From Kordiimonas pumila (GTDB lineage Bacteria; Pseudomonadota; Alphaproteobacteria; Sphingomonadales; Kordiimonadaceae): DNA of 64,000 nt. A program made the translations under genes and the position numbers. Shown here piece after piece: positions 45,777-53,843 of the stretch. The DNA lies in the NCBI RefSeq assembly GCF_015240255.1, contig NZ_CP061205.1, positions 124,001 to 188,000 of the forward strand, read 5' to 3'. Within the stretch, counting starts at the first letter, position 1; every line of letters begins with the position of its first letter. The notes beneath the pieces were generated by a model. It was not told the DNA's origin and did not search any database. It was given only the letters and a program-made list of their open reading frames with translations.

Positions 45777-46931
45777 ATGCTTAAGATATTAAAAGGGTGC
45801 GGTCTTGCTATAGTCCTAACCGCAGGATGGAGTACAGTATGTGCCGGTGTAGGTGTTGATGAACAGGCTGCAACATACACGCGCCAGTATGTGCAAGAGA
45901 TAATTGGTAAATTCCGGCATATCCCGACCCCACATGCCGTGGAAGAACTGATTCCCGTTGAGGTGGGTGGCATACAGCAGTGGATTTCAGTGCGGGGGCG
46001 TGACCGGCGTAATCCCGTACTACTTTTTATCCATGGGGGGCCAGGCTCACCTGAAATGCCAACAAGTTGGTTATACCAAGGGCCATGGGAAGAATATTTC
46101 ACCGTAGTTCAGTGGGATCAGCGCGGTGCAGGGAAAACATCAACGATAAATAACCCCGAAATAGTAACCCCAACGATTACGATGGATCGAATGGTCGCAG
46201 ACGGTGAGGAAATGGTTTCCCTTCTTCGCAAGCGTTACAATAAAGAAAAGATTTTCATTCTTGGGCATTCGTGGGGCACAGTAATGGGCCTTAAAATAGC
46301 TGAGCACCACCCTGAATGGCTCCATGCCTATATTGGTATGGGACAGGCTATCAATGGCCCTCAGAATGAACAAGTGGGTTACGCATTTGCCTTAAGATCT
46401 GCAAAAGAAGCTCATAACCTGCAGGCAATTGAAGAACTAACGGCAATTTCTCCCTACCCAAGCCCCGACGGGCCAACGCCATTAGAGCATATTGTTACAC
46501 AGCGTAAATGGCTGGGCTATTATGGTGGCATGACATGGGGTCGCACAAGCTTTGACTATGAAGCAAACGTACCGCTTCTATCACCTGACTATACAGACGA
46601 TGACCTGGCTTCATCTTCGCAGGCTACTATGTATTCCCTAATTCAGTTAATACCGGCATTATCCAAGCTAAGTCTTGATGGTATTACAAAAATAGAGTGC
46701 CCTATTTTTATATTTGCCGGACGGTATGATTATGCAACACCTTCTGAAATTGCGGCGCAGTGGTTTAAAGGACTTACAGCCCCCCAAAAGAAGCTCTTTT
46801 GGTTTGAAAGTTCAGCTCATATGATGCAGCTAGAACAACCCGGTAAATTACTGATGCACTTGGTACAAGATATAAGACCCCTTGCAGCAGATGTAGGAGA
46901 TGTCGCGCCTGAAATTTCAAAAAGTGAGTAA
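45777..46931 (+). CDS. S33 proline iminopeptidase-like hydrolase, exported
   Basis: A 384-residue alpha/beta hydrolase of the proline-iminopeptidase (S33) group with an N-terminal signal (MLKILKGCGLAIVLTAGWSTVCAG). The motif LFIHGGPGSPEMP (about 82-94, HGGPG being diagnostic) forms the oxyanion region, WDQRGAGKT follows, and GHSWGTVMG (about 163-171) carries the nucleophile serine. The acid is probably in FAGRYDYATP and the histidine in ESSAHMMQ. It removes N-terminal proline or a similar residue from small peptides. A cysteine at residue 8 of the signal is not in a good lipobox, so free periplasmic location is favoured. AGGAGA precedes the start. Confidence 0.9.
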   Translation: MLKILKGCGLAIVLTAGWSTVCAGVGVDEQAATYTRQYVQEIIGKFRHIPTPHAVEELIPVEVGGIQQWISVRGRDRRNPVLLFIHGGPGSPEMPTSWLYQGPWEEYFTVVQWDQRGAGKTSTINNPEIVTPTITMDRMVADGEEMVSLLRKRYNKEKIFILGHSWGTVMGLKIAEHHPEWLHAYIGMGQAINGPQNEQVGYAFALRSAKEAHNLQAIEELTAISPYPSPDGPTPLEHIVTQRKWLGYYGGMTWGRTSFDYEANVPLLSPDYTDDDLASSSQATMYSLIQLIPALSKLSLDGITKIECPIFIFAGRYDYATPSEIAAQWFKGLTAPQKKLFWFESSAHMMQLEQPGKLLMHLVQDIRPLAADVGDVAPEISKSE

Positions 46932-47090
46932 AGCTTTCCGCAAAATTGAATATGCAGGCAAAGGGCGGTTCAGTGATTGACCTTGTCTCAAGTCTTCCTC
47001 TAGAATACAAACTTTCAGAAGGCGCAAAATCTTTCCAGATTTGCAAGTGGTTTGGGATGTAGAAGGTGAAGCCTTCTGTGTGGAGGCAAC

Positions 47091-47702
47091 ATGATGAACA
47101 TTGATATGGAAATAAAGGCAGGAACTGCATTAAAGGGTTTCCGTATTGAACGTGGATGGACACTTGCTGAATTAAGCGAAAAATCAGGCCTGCCGGTATC
47201 AACGCTTTCTAAAATTGAAAATGATAAAATGGAGCTTACGGTCGACAAACTTTTACGCATAGGCCTTGCTCTTGAAATTAATGTTGCAGATATTTTTGGC
47301 GCACCCAAACAAAAAAAGACTGCCGGACAACCAAGTTCTCGGCGAAGTATTACACGAGCCGGAGAGGGCAAACTTGTACGTTCCCCCAACGGTGATTTTT
47401 CGTATCAAGCATATGACCTGCTGAATAAGGGCATAACACCTATCGTTGCCGAAGTTCATGCAACAAACCTTGAAGAGTTTGGGGAATTTCACCGTCACCC
47501 TGGTGAGGAGTATGTTTATGTCCTTGAGGGTGAGCTGGCTTTATATACTGATATTTATACTCCCGCCTATCTTAATCAGGGGGATTCGATCTTTTTTGAT
47601 TCTGATATGGGGCATGCATATATCAATGTAGGCAAAACAACCTGCCGCATTTTATCAGTATTTTCCACACCGAACATTAATACCGTAAAGTACCTTAAAT
47701 AA
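47091..47702 (+). CDS. XRE-family HTH regulator with C-terminal cupin
   Basis: A 203-residue regulator. The N-terminal helix-turn-helix is ALKGFRIERGWTLAELSEKS then GLPVSTLSKIENDKMELTVD (about 12-52). The C-terminal cupin with EFHRHPGEEYVYVLEGELAL (about 128-147) probably binds a small ligand or metal. Such HTH-cupin proteins often control amino-acid or amine breakdown (PuuR-like). GGAGG is 4 bases before the ATG, and a small hairpin, AGAAGG (47061-47066) with CCTTCT (47072-47077), lies right before it. It follows the S33 peptidase gene by 159 bases. Target genes are unknown. Confidence 0.92.
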   Translation: MMNIDMEIKAGTALKGFRIERGWTLAELSEKSGLPVSTLSKIENDKMELTVDKLLRIGLALEINVADIFGAPKQKKTAGQPSSRRSITRAGEGKLVRSPNGDFSYQAYDLLNKGITPIVAEVHATNLEEFGEFHRHPGEEYVYVLEGELALYTDIYTPAYLNQGDSIFFDSDMGHAYINVGKTTCRILSVFSTPNINTVKYLK

Positions 47703-47868
47703 GATACCTTTTAGCCTTAGCTTGTTGTACACGCTCGCTATGCAGAAAAATCATCATAGACGCCACCATCATTGCTAAAACAGCAATAAAGTAAGAATTT
47801 ACACTGAGCTATTGCTCTTAAAGTAATTTTGCTTATAGGTTTTCACTACATAAGTGAAAAGGCTTAAA

Positions 47869-50538
47869 ATGCAGGATGTAAGCTATCTGGATAACTGGTT
47901 TATCCCATCAAAGATTGAGCCAGAGCGGCCTAACATCAAGATTGTTGACAGGCCGCGCCTTATTGAAGAATTGACAGATGCCCTTTCCAATAAGCTGATT
48001 TTGGTCATCGCTCCTGCGGGGTTCGGAAAATCCAGCCTTGTTAGCCAGTGGCGTGAAAAACTGGTATCCGAAGGTGTTGCCTGCCCTTGGTTTTCCCTAG
48101 ATGAAAATGACTTTGAAGGCAGGCAGTTTCTCTCCTACATCACTCTGGCCCTTGCCAATGCCGGCCTTGATATGGAAGAAATGGTTGTCGGGGCCAAAAA
48201 TGGCTTTTCCGACACATCAGAACGTGTGGTAATAAGGCGGCTGATTACTGAAATTGAAATGGCCGATATGCGCTGCGTACTGATCCTCGATGATTACCAC
48301 CGTGTATGCTCGCCCCAAATTGATGCTTTAATCAAGCAGCTTATTAAAGAAACCCCGCGTTCGTTTTCCATTTTAATAAACAGTCGAACGGTTCCTGACA
48401 TTGACTGTGCCACCCTCATTGCTTCTGGCTTAGCTGTGGAACTGGGTACAGATAATTTGCGCTTAACAAAAGATGAAGCAATAGAAGCCATTGATTCAAA
48501 TCTAAGTGAAACAGATTTCAGTTCCCTTTATGATAAAACGGAAGGATGGCCGGTCGCCGTGCAATTGGCGAAACTTGGTAGTGGTAATCTTCGAGATTTT
48601 TCTGCCGGAAAACTCGGTAACTCCAATAACTTTATTGCCTCGTATCTCACAGAACAGGTTGTTGATGCGCTTGACGATGAGGAAAAGAACTTCCTTCTCT
48701 ATACATCGACACTTGAACGCTTCAATGAAAGCCTTGTTAACCATGTTTTAGAAAATGACAATGCATGGATGACAATGGAAAAACTAAGTGCCCTTACGGC
48801 CTTTATCATACCAATGGACAAAGAAGGCAGCTGGTACAGGTATCACCATCTCTTTGGGGAATATTTATACGAATCGCTTAGAAAAAGTGCGCCAGCCGTT
48901 ATCAGTGGTCTGTGCCTGCGGGCCAGCGAATGGCACCTGCAAAATGGCCAACCTATTGAAGCAACCAGTTATGCCGCTCGTGTTAAAGAGTATGGCCGGT
49001 GTGCTGATATTATAACCGGACTTGGCGGCTGGAAAATCATCCTCACCCAAGGCATTGGTTTTATGCGTAAGCTTTTACGCTTCATTCCCGAAACAGAATT
49101 GCAAAACTTCCCTAGGGTAGCCATCGCCAGAACCTATCTTTACAGCAAGGACGGTGAACTACAGCAAGCGCGGTTTCTGTTTGATGCCACATCATGGCAA
49201 AATCGGTCGTGTTCCGACACTGAATGGCTGCAGGATCATCTACTTGTTGGGCAATTGCTCGGTATTTACCAAGATATTATTCCCAATGAAAATGAACTTG
49301 CTGCTTTGATGGAACAAACAACAACAGAATTACACGATATAGATTCCCTTTCTCTCGGCACCCTGAAGTGTACAGAGATAAACAGCCTTTTTGCCAATGG
49401 ACGTCTTAAAAACATAGAAACAATATTGGAAAGCGCCTTCATGCTAATGCGCCAAGGCGGGTCTGTTCTTGGGCTAAATTATTGTTATGTGCATGCATGT
49501 GTTGCCGCTTTATTTAAATGCGACTTTGAGAATGCAGATGTCCAAACTAAAATGGCGCTCGAACTGGCTGAGAATAATTTTGGTGCAGATAGTGGCCTGA
49601 AATATCTGGTCAGTACATTAAAGTTTGCCATTACTGTGTGGTCTGGTCGCGCCGATAAGAACGACCTTAAAGTTTTCATGACCTCTTTAGCGGACCTTGA
49701 AGAACATGATGGCTGGGCTGAAATTTATATGACAGGCCTTGATGCAGGCTATCATTTGGCGGCAGCAAACTCTGAATGGGCAACGGCTTATGCTATGATC
49801 GAACGGTACGAAAGCGTTGCCGCTATTAGAGAGCTAACACGGTTGAAGCAATTCTGTCTTGTGTTGAAATGCGAGGTAGAGTTCAAAGTTAACCACATGC
49901 ACAATGCGCGGTATATTGCCAATAAGCTCAAAGAAATGCCGACAGAATACCCGTGGCCAAAAAATTGGCAAAGCCATGTCCTGAGCGTGATTAAATTATC
50001 ATCCTTACAAATGGAGAGTGATGATGTCACCGAGGAAAAACTATTGGCCATTGCGCAAAAAACTGACCTGATAAATGCCAATTTTCATCATGTAAGGCTC
50101 ATCACGGAGCTTTGTAATTTTTATCTCCGGCAAGATAAACGAGAAAAAATCCGCACAACCCTAACCCAACTTGTAGAACTGTGCGCAGATTATGATTTTT
50201 TCTGGCCGTTTCAGTTTAACCCCCCCCTCAAAAGCGCTCTCTATTCAATGCGTGATACACTCAATTTGCCTGAGGGCGGCAAAGGTCTGGTGTTTGTGGA
50301 TAAGTTTCTATCTGGGCAATTTGAAAATCATGGGGCTGACCAACTCAATATCTTAAGCCTTCGTGAACGGCAGGTCCTAACCCACTTAGCACACGGAATG
50401 TCGAATAAAGCTATAGCCATACAGCTCGACCTAACCGACAATACCGTGAAGTTCCATCTTAAAAACATCTATACAAAGCTATCGGTTAGCCGCCGCGGTG
50501 AAGCGGTTTTTGAAGCCAAGCGCATGGGGTTGCTATAA
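47869..50538 (+). CDS. LuxR/MalT-type large ATP-binding transcriptional regulator
   Basis: An 889-residue regulator of the MalT/LAL type. An N-terminal P-loop NTPase domain has APAGFGKSSLVSQW (about 48-61) and the Walker-B-like VLILDDYH (about 142-149). A helical repeat (TPR-like) sensor region follows, and the C-terminal LuxR helix-turn-helix is LSLRERQVLTHLAHGMS then NKAIAIQLDLTDNTVKFHLK (last 60 residues). The ATG at 47869 has AAAAGG 6 bases upstream; a GTG at 47854 is less likely. Such proteins are ATP-dependent activators responding to an inducer. It probably controls the cyclophilin and receptor genes that follow. Confidence 0.92.
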   Translation: MQDVSYLDNWFIPSKIEPERPNIKIVDRPRLIEELTDALSNKLILVIAPAGFGKSSLVSQWREKLVSEGVACPWFSLDENDFEGRQFLSYITLALANAGLDMEEMVVGAKNGFSDTSERVVIRRLITEIEMADMRCVLILDDYHRVCSPQIDALIKQLIKETPRSFSILINSRTVPDIDCATLIASGLAVELGTDNLRLTKDEAIEAIDSNLSETDFSSLYDKTEGWPVAVQLAKLGSGNLRDFSAGKLGNSNNFIASYLTEQVVDALDDEEKNFLLYTSTLERFNESLVNHVLENDNAWMTMEKLSALTAFIIPMDKEGSWYRYHHLFGEYLYESLRKSAPAVISGLCLRASEWHLQNGQPIEATSYAARVKEYGRCADIITGLGGWKIILTQGIGFMRKLLRFIPETELQNFPRVAIARTYLYSKDGELQQARFLFDATSWQNRSCSDTEWLQDHLLVGQLLGIYQDIIPNENELAALMEQTTTELHDIDSLSLGTLKCTEINSLFANGRLKNIETILESAFMLMRQGGSVLGLNYCYVHACVAALFKCDFENADVQTKMALELAENNFGADSGLKYLVSTLKFAITVWSGRADKNDLKVFMTSLADLEEHDGWAEIYMTGLDAGYHLAAANSEWATAYAMIERYESVAAIRELTRLKQFCLVLKCEVEFKVNHMHNARYIANKLKEMPTEYPWPKNWQSHVLSVIKLSSLQMESDDVTEEKLLAIAQKTDLINANFHHVRLITELCNFYLRQDKREKIRTTLTQLVELCADYDFFWPFQFNPPLKSALYSMRDTLNLPEGGKGLVFVDKFLSGQFENHGADQLNILSLRERQVLTHLAHGMSNKAIAIQLDLTDNTVKFHLKNIYTKLSVSRRGEAVFEAKRMGLL

Positions 50539-50606
50539 GCTTTTCATAAGCAAAATGTGGTAAAAATATCCTCTTTGCCTTTCACTCATCGTTCTTGACA
50601 CAAAGG

Positions 50607-50624
50607 CCTACCCGTTTAGGCAGC
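50607..50624 (+). repeat. 18-base element, copy 1
   Basis: CCTACCCGTTTAGGCAGC lies after the LuxR-type gene and 58 bases before the cyclophilin ATG. It matches the element at 51223 in 16 of 18 positions. A TTGACA sits just before it (50595-50600) and a T-rich stretch follows, so it could be part of a promoter-operator or a weak terminator. Confidence 0.45.
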
Positions 50625-50682
50625 TTGTTTTTGCTTTTATTTTCCCTAGCTTTACCAGCGAACAGAAACAAAAGGCTAAGCG

Positions 50683-51222
50683 ATGTCATCCAAGAACACC
50701 ATATTAATAGTTGATACGGCATTAGGCGTTTTTGAACTGGAGCTTGATCACGTGAACGCGCCCGTCACAGCTAAATATTTTCAAAAACTGGCAACTATGG
50801 GTGCCTTGGACGGAACCTCAGTGTTTAGAATAGTAACACCTGATAACAACAGTTATAATCCAGATGTCGCCATTCATGTTGTTCAAGGGGGGCGCATGGA
50901 AAGTGACGCTGAAATTATACCGCCCATTCGGCATGAATCGACACAAGAAACAGGCTTGCTTCATAAAAAATGGAGCCTTTCAACAGCACGGTATGACGTA
51001 GGCCAAACATACGGTAGCTTTTTCATTGTCATGCAAGATGAACCAGCACTAGACCACGGCGGCACTAGGCACCCCGACGGACAAGGCTTTGCTGTCTTTG
51101 GGCGGGTTAGTTCAGGGTATGATGTAGTTGAAAAAATCTTCTCTCGTGCTGAACAAACTGAGTTTCTTGCAAACAGAATTCAAATAAATACGGTTCGTCC
51201 ATATGAAGTGATAGCCCCCTGA
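50683..51222 (+). CDS. cyclophilin-type peptidyl-prolyl cis-trans isomerase
   Basis: A 179-residue cytosolic cyclophilin that speeds cis-trans flipping of proline bonds. The frame shows the fold's front strand IVDTALGVFELELDHVNAP, then TSVFRIVTPD, VVQGGR, SFFIVMQDEPALDHGG and FAVFGRVSSGYDVV. The segments corresponding to the active-site FxR and VQGGD are present as VFRIV and VVQGGR. There is no signal peptide. It lies alone between a LuxR-type regulator and a receptor, flanked by the two 18-base elements, an unusual setting for a folding factor. AAGG precedes the ATG. Confidence 0.9.
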   Translation: MSSKNTILIVDTALGVFELELDHVNAPVTAKYFQKLATMGALDGTSVFRIVTPDNNSYNPDVAIHVVQGGRMESDAEIIPPIRHESTQETGLLHKKWSLSTARYDVGQTYGSFFIVMQDEPALDHGGTRHPDGQGFAVFGRVSSGYDVVEKIFSRAEQTEFLANRIQINTVRPYEVIAP

Positions 51223-51240
51223 CCTACCCGTTTGGGTAGC
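51223..51240 (+). repeat. 18-base element, copy 2, with perfect hairpin
   Basis: CCTACCCGTTTGGGTAGC begins right after the cyclophilin stop. Here CTACCC and GGGTAG (51224-51239) make a perfect 6-bp stem with a GTTT loop. It may terminate the cyclophilin mRNA or serve as an operator for the receptor gene 140 bases on. Confidence 0.45.
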
Positions 51241-51379
51241 GTCTTTCCTACAGTAAGCCATCCAAAAAACACCGAAACCTACACGAATGCTGCGTTGCGC
51301 CGCCCCTAGGCGACCGCCATAATAAATTATAGAAAATCATACCAGTGTGAAACAAAAATCACTTCTCAGGGAGAGAGTA

Positions 51380-53620
51380 ATGAGCTTTAAAAACCTAACG
51401 TCTCATCTGGCAATAGCAGCCTTTTTAGCCTCAGGCGCGGGGCATGTTTCCGCCCAGCAAACTGATAGCGAAAATGGTTTTGTCATGGATGAAATTATTG
51501 TAACGGCGCGTGGCCGTGCAGAAACGCTGCAATCAGCGCCGCTATCGGTTTCTGTTCTCACCAAACAAACCATTGAGGATGCGCGCATCAATCAGGTTGA
51601 TGACTTTATCGGACTAACACCCGGTATTACCATCTCCAATGCACAGGATGCCGGCACAAACTTCATTACGATTAGAGGCCTTTCCCAAACACGCAACGGC
51701 GAACCGCCCGTCGCTGTTGTTGTGGACGGTGTCTTACAAGTTAATTCAAGGTCTTTTGACCAAATGCTTTTTGATGTTGAAAATATTCAGGTTTTACGAG
51801 GCCCACAAGGTGCACGGTATGGCCGGAACGCCACAGGCGGCGCGATCATCATAAATACTGTAAGCCCAGCAAAAGAATTTGAAGGATACGTGAAGGGCGG
51901 CCTTGCAAGCGGCAACGAATATAATCTTCAAGGATCTATCTCGGGGCCAATATCAGATACATTGTCTTATAGACTCTCCGGCAGTTATATTAATAGGGAC
52001 GGTGTCTTTAATAACTATGTTCTGGATGAAAAAGTTGATTACCTGGAAGATGTAACAGTTCGCGGTCACCTGCGCTGGGAGCCAACCGATAATTTCTCGG
52101 CAGATGCCCGTGTAAACATTGTCCGCACTCACGCAGGCGCCCTTAACTATACCTATCAACCCGCTGTTTCTGACCCCGTAACCGGGTTGCCGAGTTTTGA
52201 TTTTACAATTGCAGATGCTGATTTGGTAGAGCGTGATTTTTCAGCTAACAATCTAGGCGTAGACGACCGTGACCTAGACCAGTTTTCCCTGCGCCTTAAT
52301 TATGAAGCAGACTGGGGTAGTATTTCATCTGTTACCAGTTATGACAAAATTACACAAAGCACAGGAAGTGATCAGTTTCCCTATACTGCGGCTTCCAGCA
52401 TAACATTTGGTGACTTTCCGTTTTATGATGGCATTCAATCACAGTTCTTTGATATTGAAGCTTTTAGTCAGGAACTTCGGGTTACATCACCAGATGATCA
52501 GCGCTTTAGGTGGATGTTCGGTACATATTTACTGCTAACTGATCGGTTTGTATCCTCTGCAACAATGCTTGACTTGGAAGAGGGCTATGTAAGGTTGCGT
52601 AGTGAACCAACTTCATCTGATATCAGCCCGCTTAGCTCCTTCATTGCAGATGACAATGACAACACAGCATATGCTTTCTTCTTTGCGTTTGATTATGATA
52701 TTGCGGAAAATCTAGAGTTCTCTGTTGCTGGACGATATGATCGCGACAAACGAAAACAAACAGTGTCCGCCGCACAGGGCAACTATACTGACGGTGTGCT
52801 CGTATCTCCTATCGGTGCACCGGGCGCTGTAAACAAAGCGACCTTCAGCAAGTTTCAGCCCAAAGTAAGCCTCCGGTATCTGGCAACCGATGATCTATCG
52901 TTTTATGCCTCGTGGGGACAAGGCTTTAGAAGTGGTCAATTTAACCAGAACGGCGTTGGTGTCCTTGCGGCTGGCGCTGGTGTTGCTGGTGTAAGTGACC
53001 TGTTAAACCGTGAAATCACCGAAACTTCTGAAATTGGCTTCAAAGCCCAAATGCTGGATAATCGCCTTTCTTTGAACGGTGCAATTTACAACACCGATAT
53101 TACTAATGCCCCTTACTTTGTGTTCATTGGTGCAGTTAGTGCCCAAGTATTGGTGCCAATTGAAGATATAAACATCAAAGGCGGCGAACTTGAATTAACC
53201 GCAAGAGCAACCCCAAACCTTGATGTATTTGCCGGCCTCTCTGTATCCGATAGCAAAATCAAGGAATATAGCGTGAACCCTGCTGCCATCGGGAACAAAG
53301 CACCTTATGTGCCGTCATATACCATCAATGTTGGTGGGCAGTACCGCAAAGAAATTACCTCAAACCTTGGTATTTTCTTACGTGCAGACTATGAGCGTCG
53401 TGGCAGTCAGTACTGGGATCCAGAAAACACAACCGCGCGATCAACTATCGATCTTATGAATGTCCGCGTAGGGGTAGAAGATAATGATGGCACTTGGTCT
53501 ATAACAGCTTCTGGAAGCAATGTTTTTGACGAAGTCTACAATTCAGAGTGGGTATTGGGCGGATATGCCCATGCTGGCCAGCAAGACATATGGCGATTGG
53601 ATTTCCGCTATAACTTCTAA
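51380..53620 (+). CDS. TonB-dependent receptor
   Basis: A 746-residue outer-membrane receptor. The ATG at 51380 is chosen over a GTG at 51347 because GGGAGAG lies just before it and the protein then begins with a proper signal peptide (ending GHVSAQQ). The TonB-box-like MDEIIVTARGRAE (about 36-48), plug motif IQVLRGPQGARYGRNATGG (about 138-156), and a barrel ending WRLDFRYNF are intact. It precedes the hydantoinase genes by 223 bases, with hairpins between, and may bring in their substrate. Ligand unknown. Confidence 0.93.
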   Translation: MSFKNLTSHLAIAAFLASGAGHVSAQQTDSENGFVMDEIIVTARGRAETLQSAPLSVSVLTKQTIEDARINQVDDFIGLTPGITISNAQDAGTNFITIRGLSQTRNGEPPVAVVVDGVLQVNSRSFDQMLFDVENIQVLRGPQGARYGRNATGGAIIINTVSPAKEFEGYVKGGLASGNEYNLQGSISGPISDTLSYRLSGSYINRDGVFNNYVLDEKVDYLEDVTVRGHLRWEPTDNFSADARVNIVRTHAGALNYTYQPAVSDPVTGLPSFDFTIADADLVERDFSANNLGVDDRDLDQFSLRLNYEADWGSISSVTSYDKITQSTGSDQFPYTAASSITFGDFPFYDGIQSQFFDIEAFSQELRVTSPDDQRFRWMFGTYLLLTDRFVSSATMLDLEEGYVRLRSEPTSSDISPLSSFIADDNDNTAYAFFFAFDYDIAENLEFSVAGRYDRDKRKQTVSAAQGNYTDGVLVSPIGAPGAVNKATFSKFQPKVSLRYLATDDLSFYASWGQGFRSGQFNQNGVGVLAAGAGVAGVSDLLNREITETSEIGFKAQMLDNRLSLNGAIYNTDITNAPYFVFIGAVSAQVLVPIEDINIKGGELELTARATPNLDVFAGLSVSDSKIKEYSVNPAAIGNKAPYVPSYTINVGGQYRKEITSNLGIFLRADYERRGSQYWDPENTTARSTIDLMNVRVGVEDNDGTWSITASGSNVFDEVYNSEWVLGGYAHAGQQDIWRLDFRYNF

Positions 53621-53630
53621 GGCAAATATA

Positions 53631-53656
53631 GGGGTGCAGCCCATAGCCTGCACCCC
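53631..53656 (+). terminator. 9-bp hairpin after receptor gene
   Basis: GGGGTGCAG (53631-53639) and CTGCACCCC (53648-53656) form a GC-rich perfect stem with an 8-base loop, 10 bases past the receptor stop. No T-run follows. Confidence 0.55.
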
Positions 53657-53710
53657 GCACGCCTGCTTCTGATTATTGCAGATACAGTAACGTTTTAAAC
53701 TGAGTGTTAG

Positions 53711-53730
53711 ACCAGACGTATGCGTCTGGT
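53711..53730. promoter_or_regulatory. perfect inverted repeat upstream of hyuA
   Basis: ACCAGACG-TATG-CGTCTGGT is a perfect 8-bp inverted repeat with a 4-base centre, 113 bases before the hyuA start. It could be an operator for the hydantoinase operon or a second terminator hairpin for the receptor. Confidence 0.4.
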
Positions 53731-53843
53731 TACGGATGAGTGCAACCAAAATCAATAGCCATGTGCCGACAGGTTTTTCTCGAAAAGAGCGACTTTTGAT
53801 CAGGATACCTATTGATATTCAAAATGGAACGTGAGTTTTAATT

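Noticed and set aside
46952-47062. A 36-codon open frame (starting MQAKGGSVIDLVSSL) between the S33 peptidase and the HTH-cupin gene
   Set aside because: No ribosome site, no homology that I recognise, and short enough to arise by chance. It overlaps the hairpin region before the regulator.
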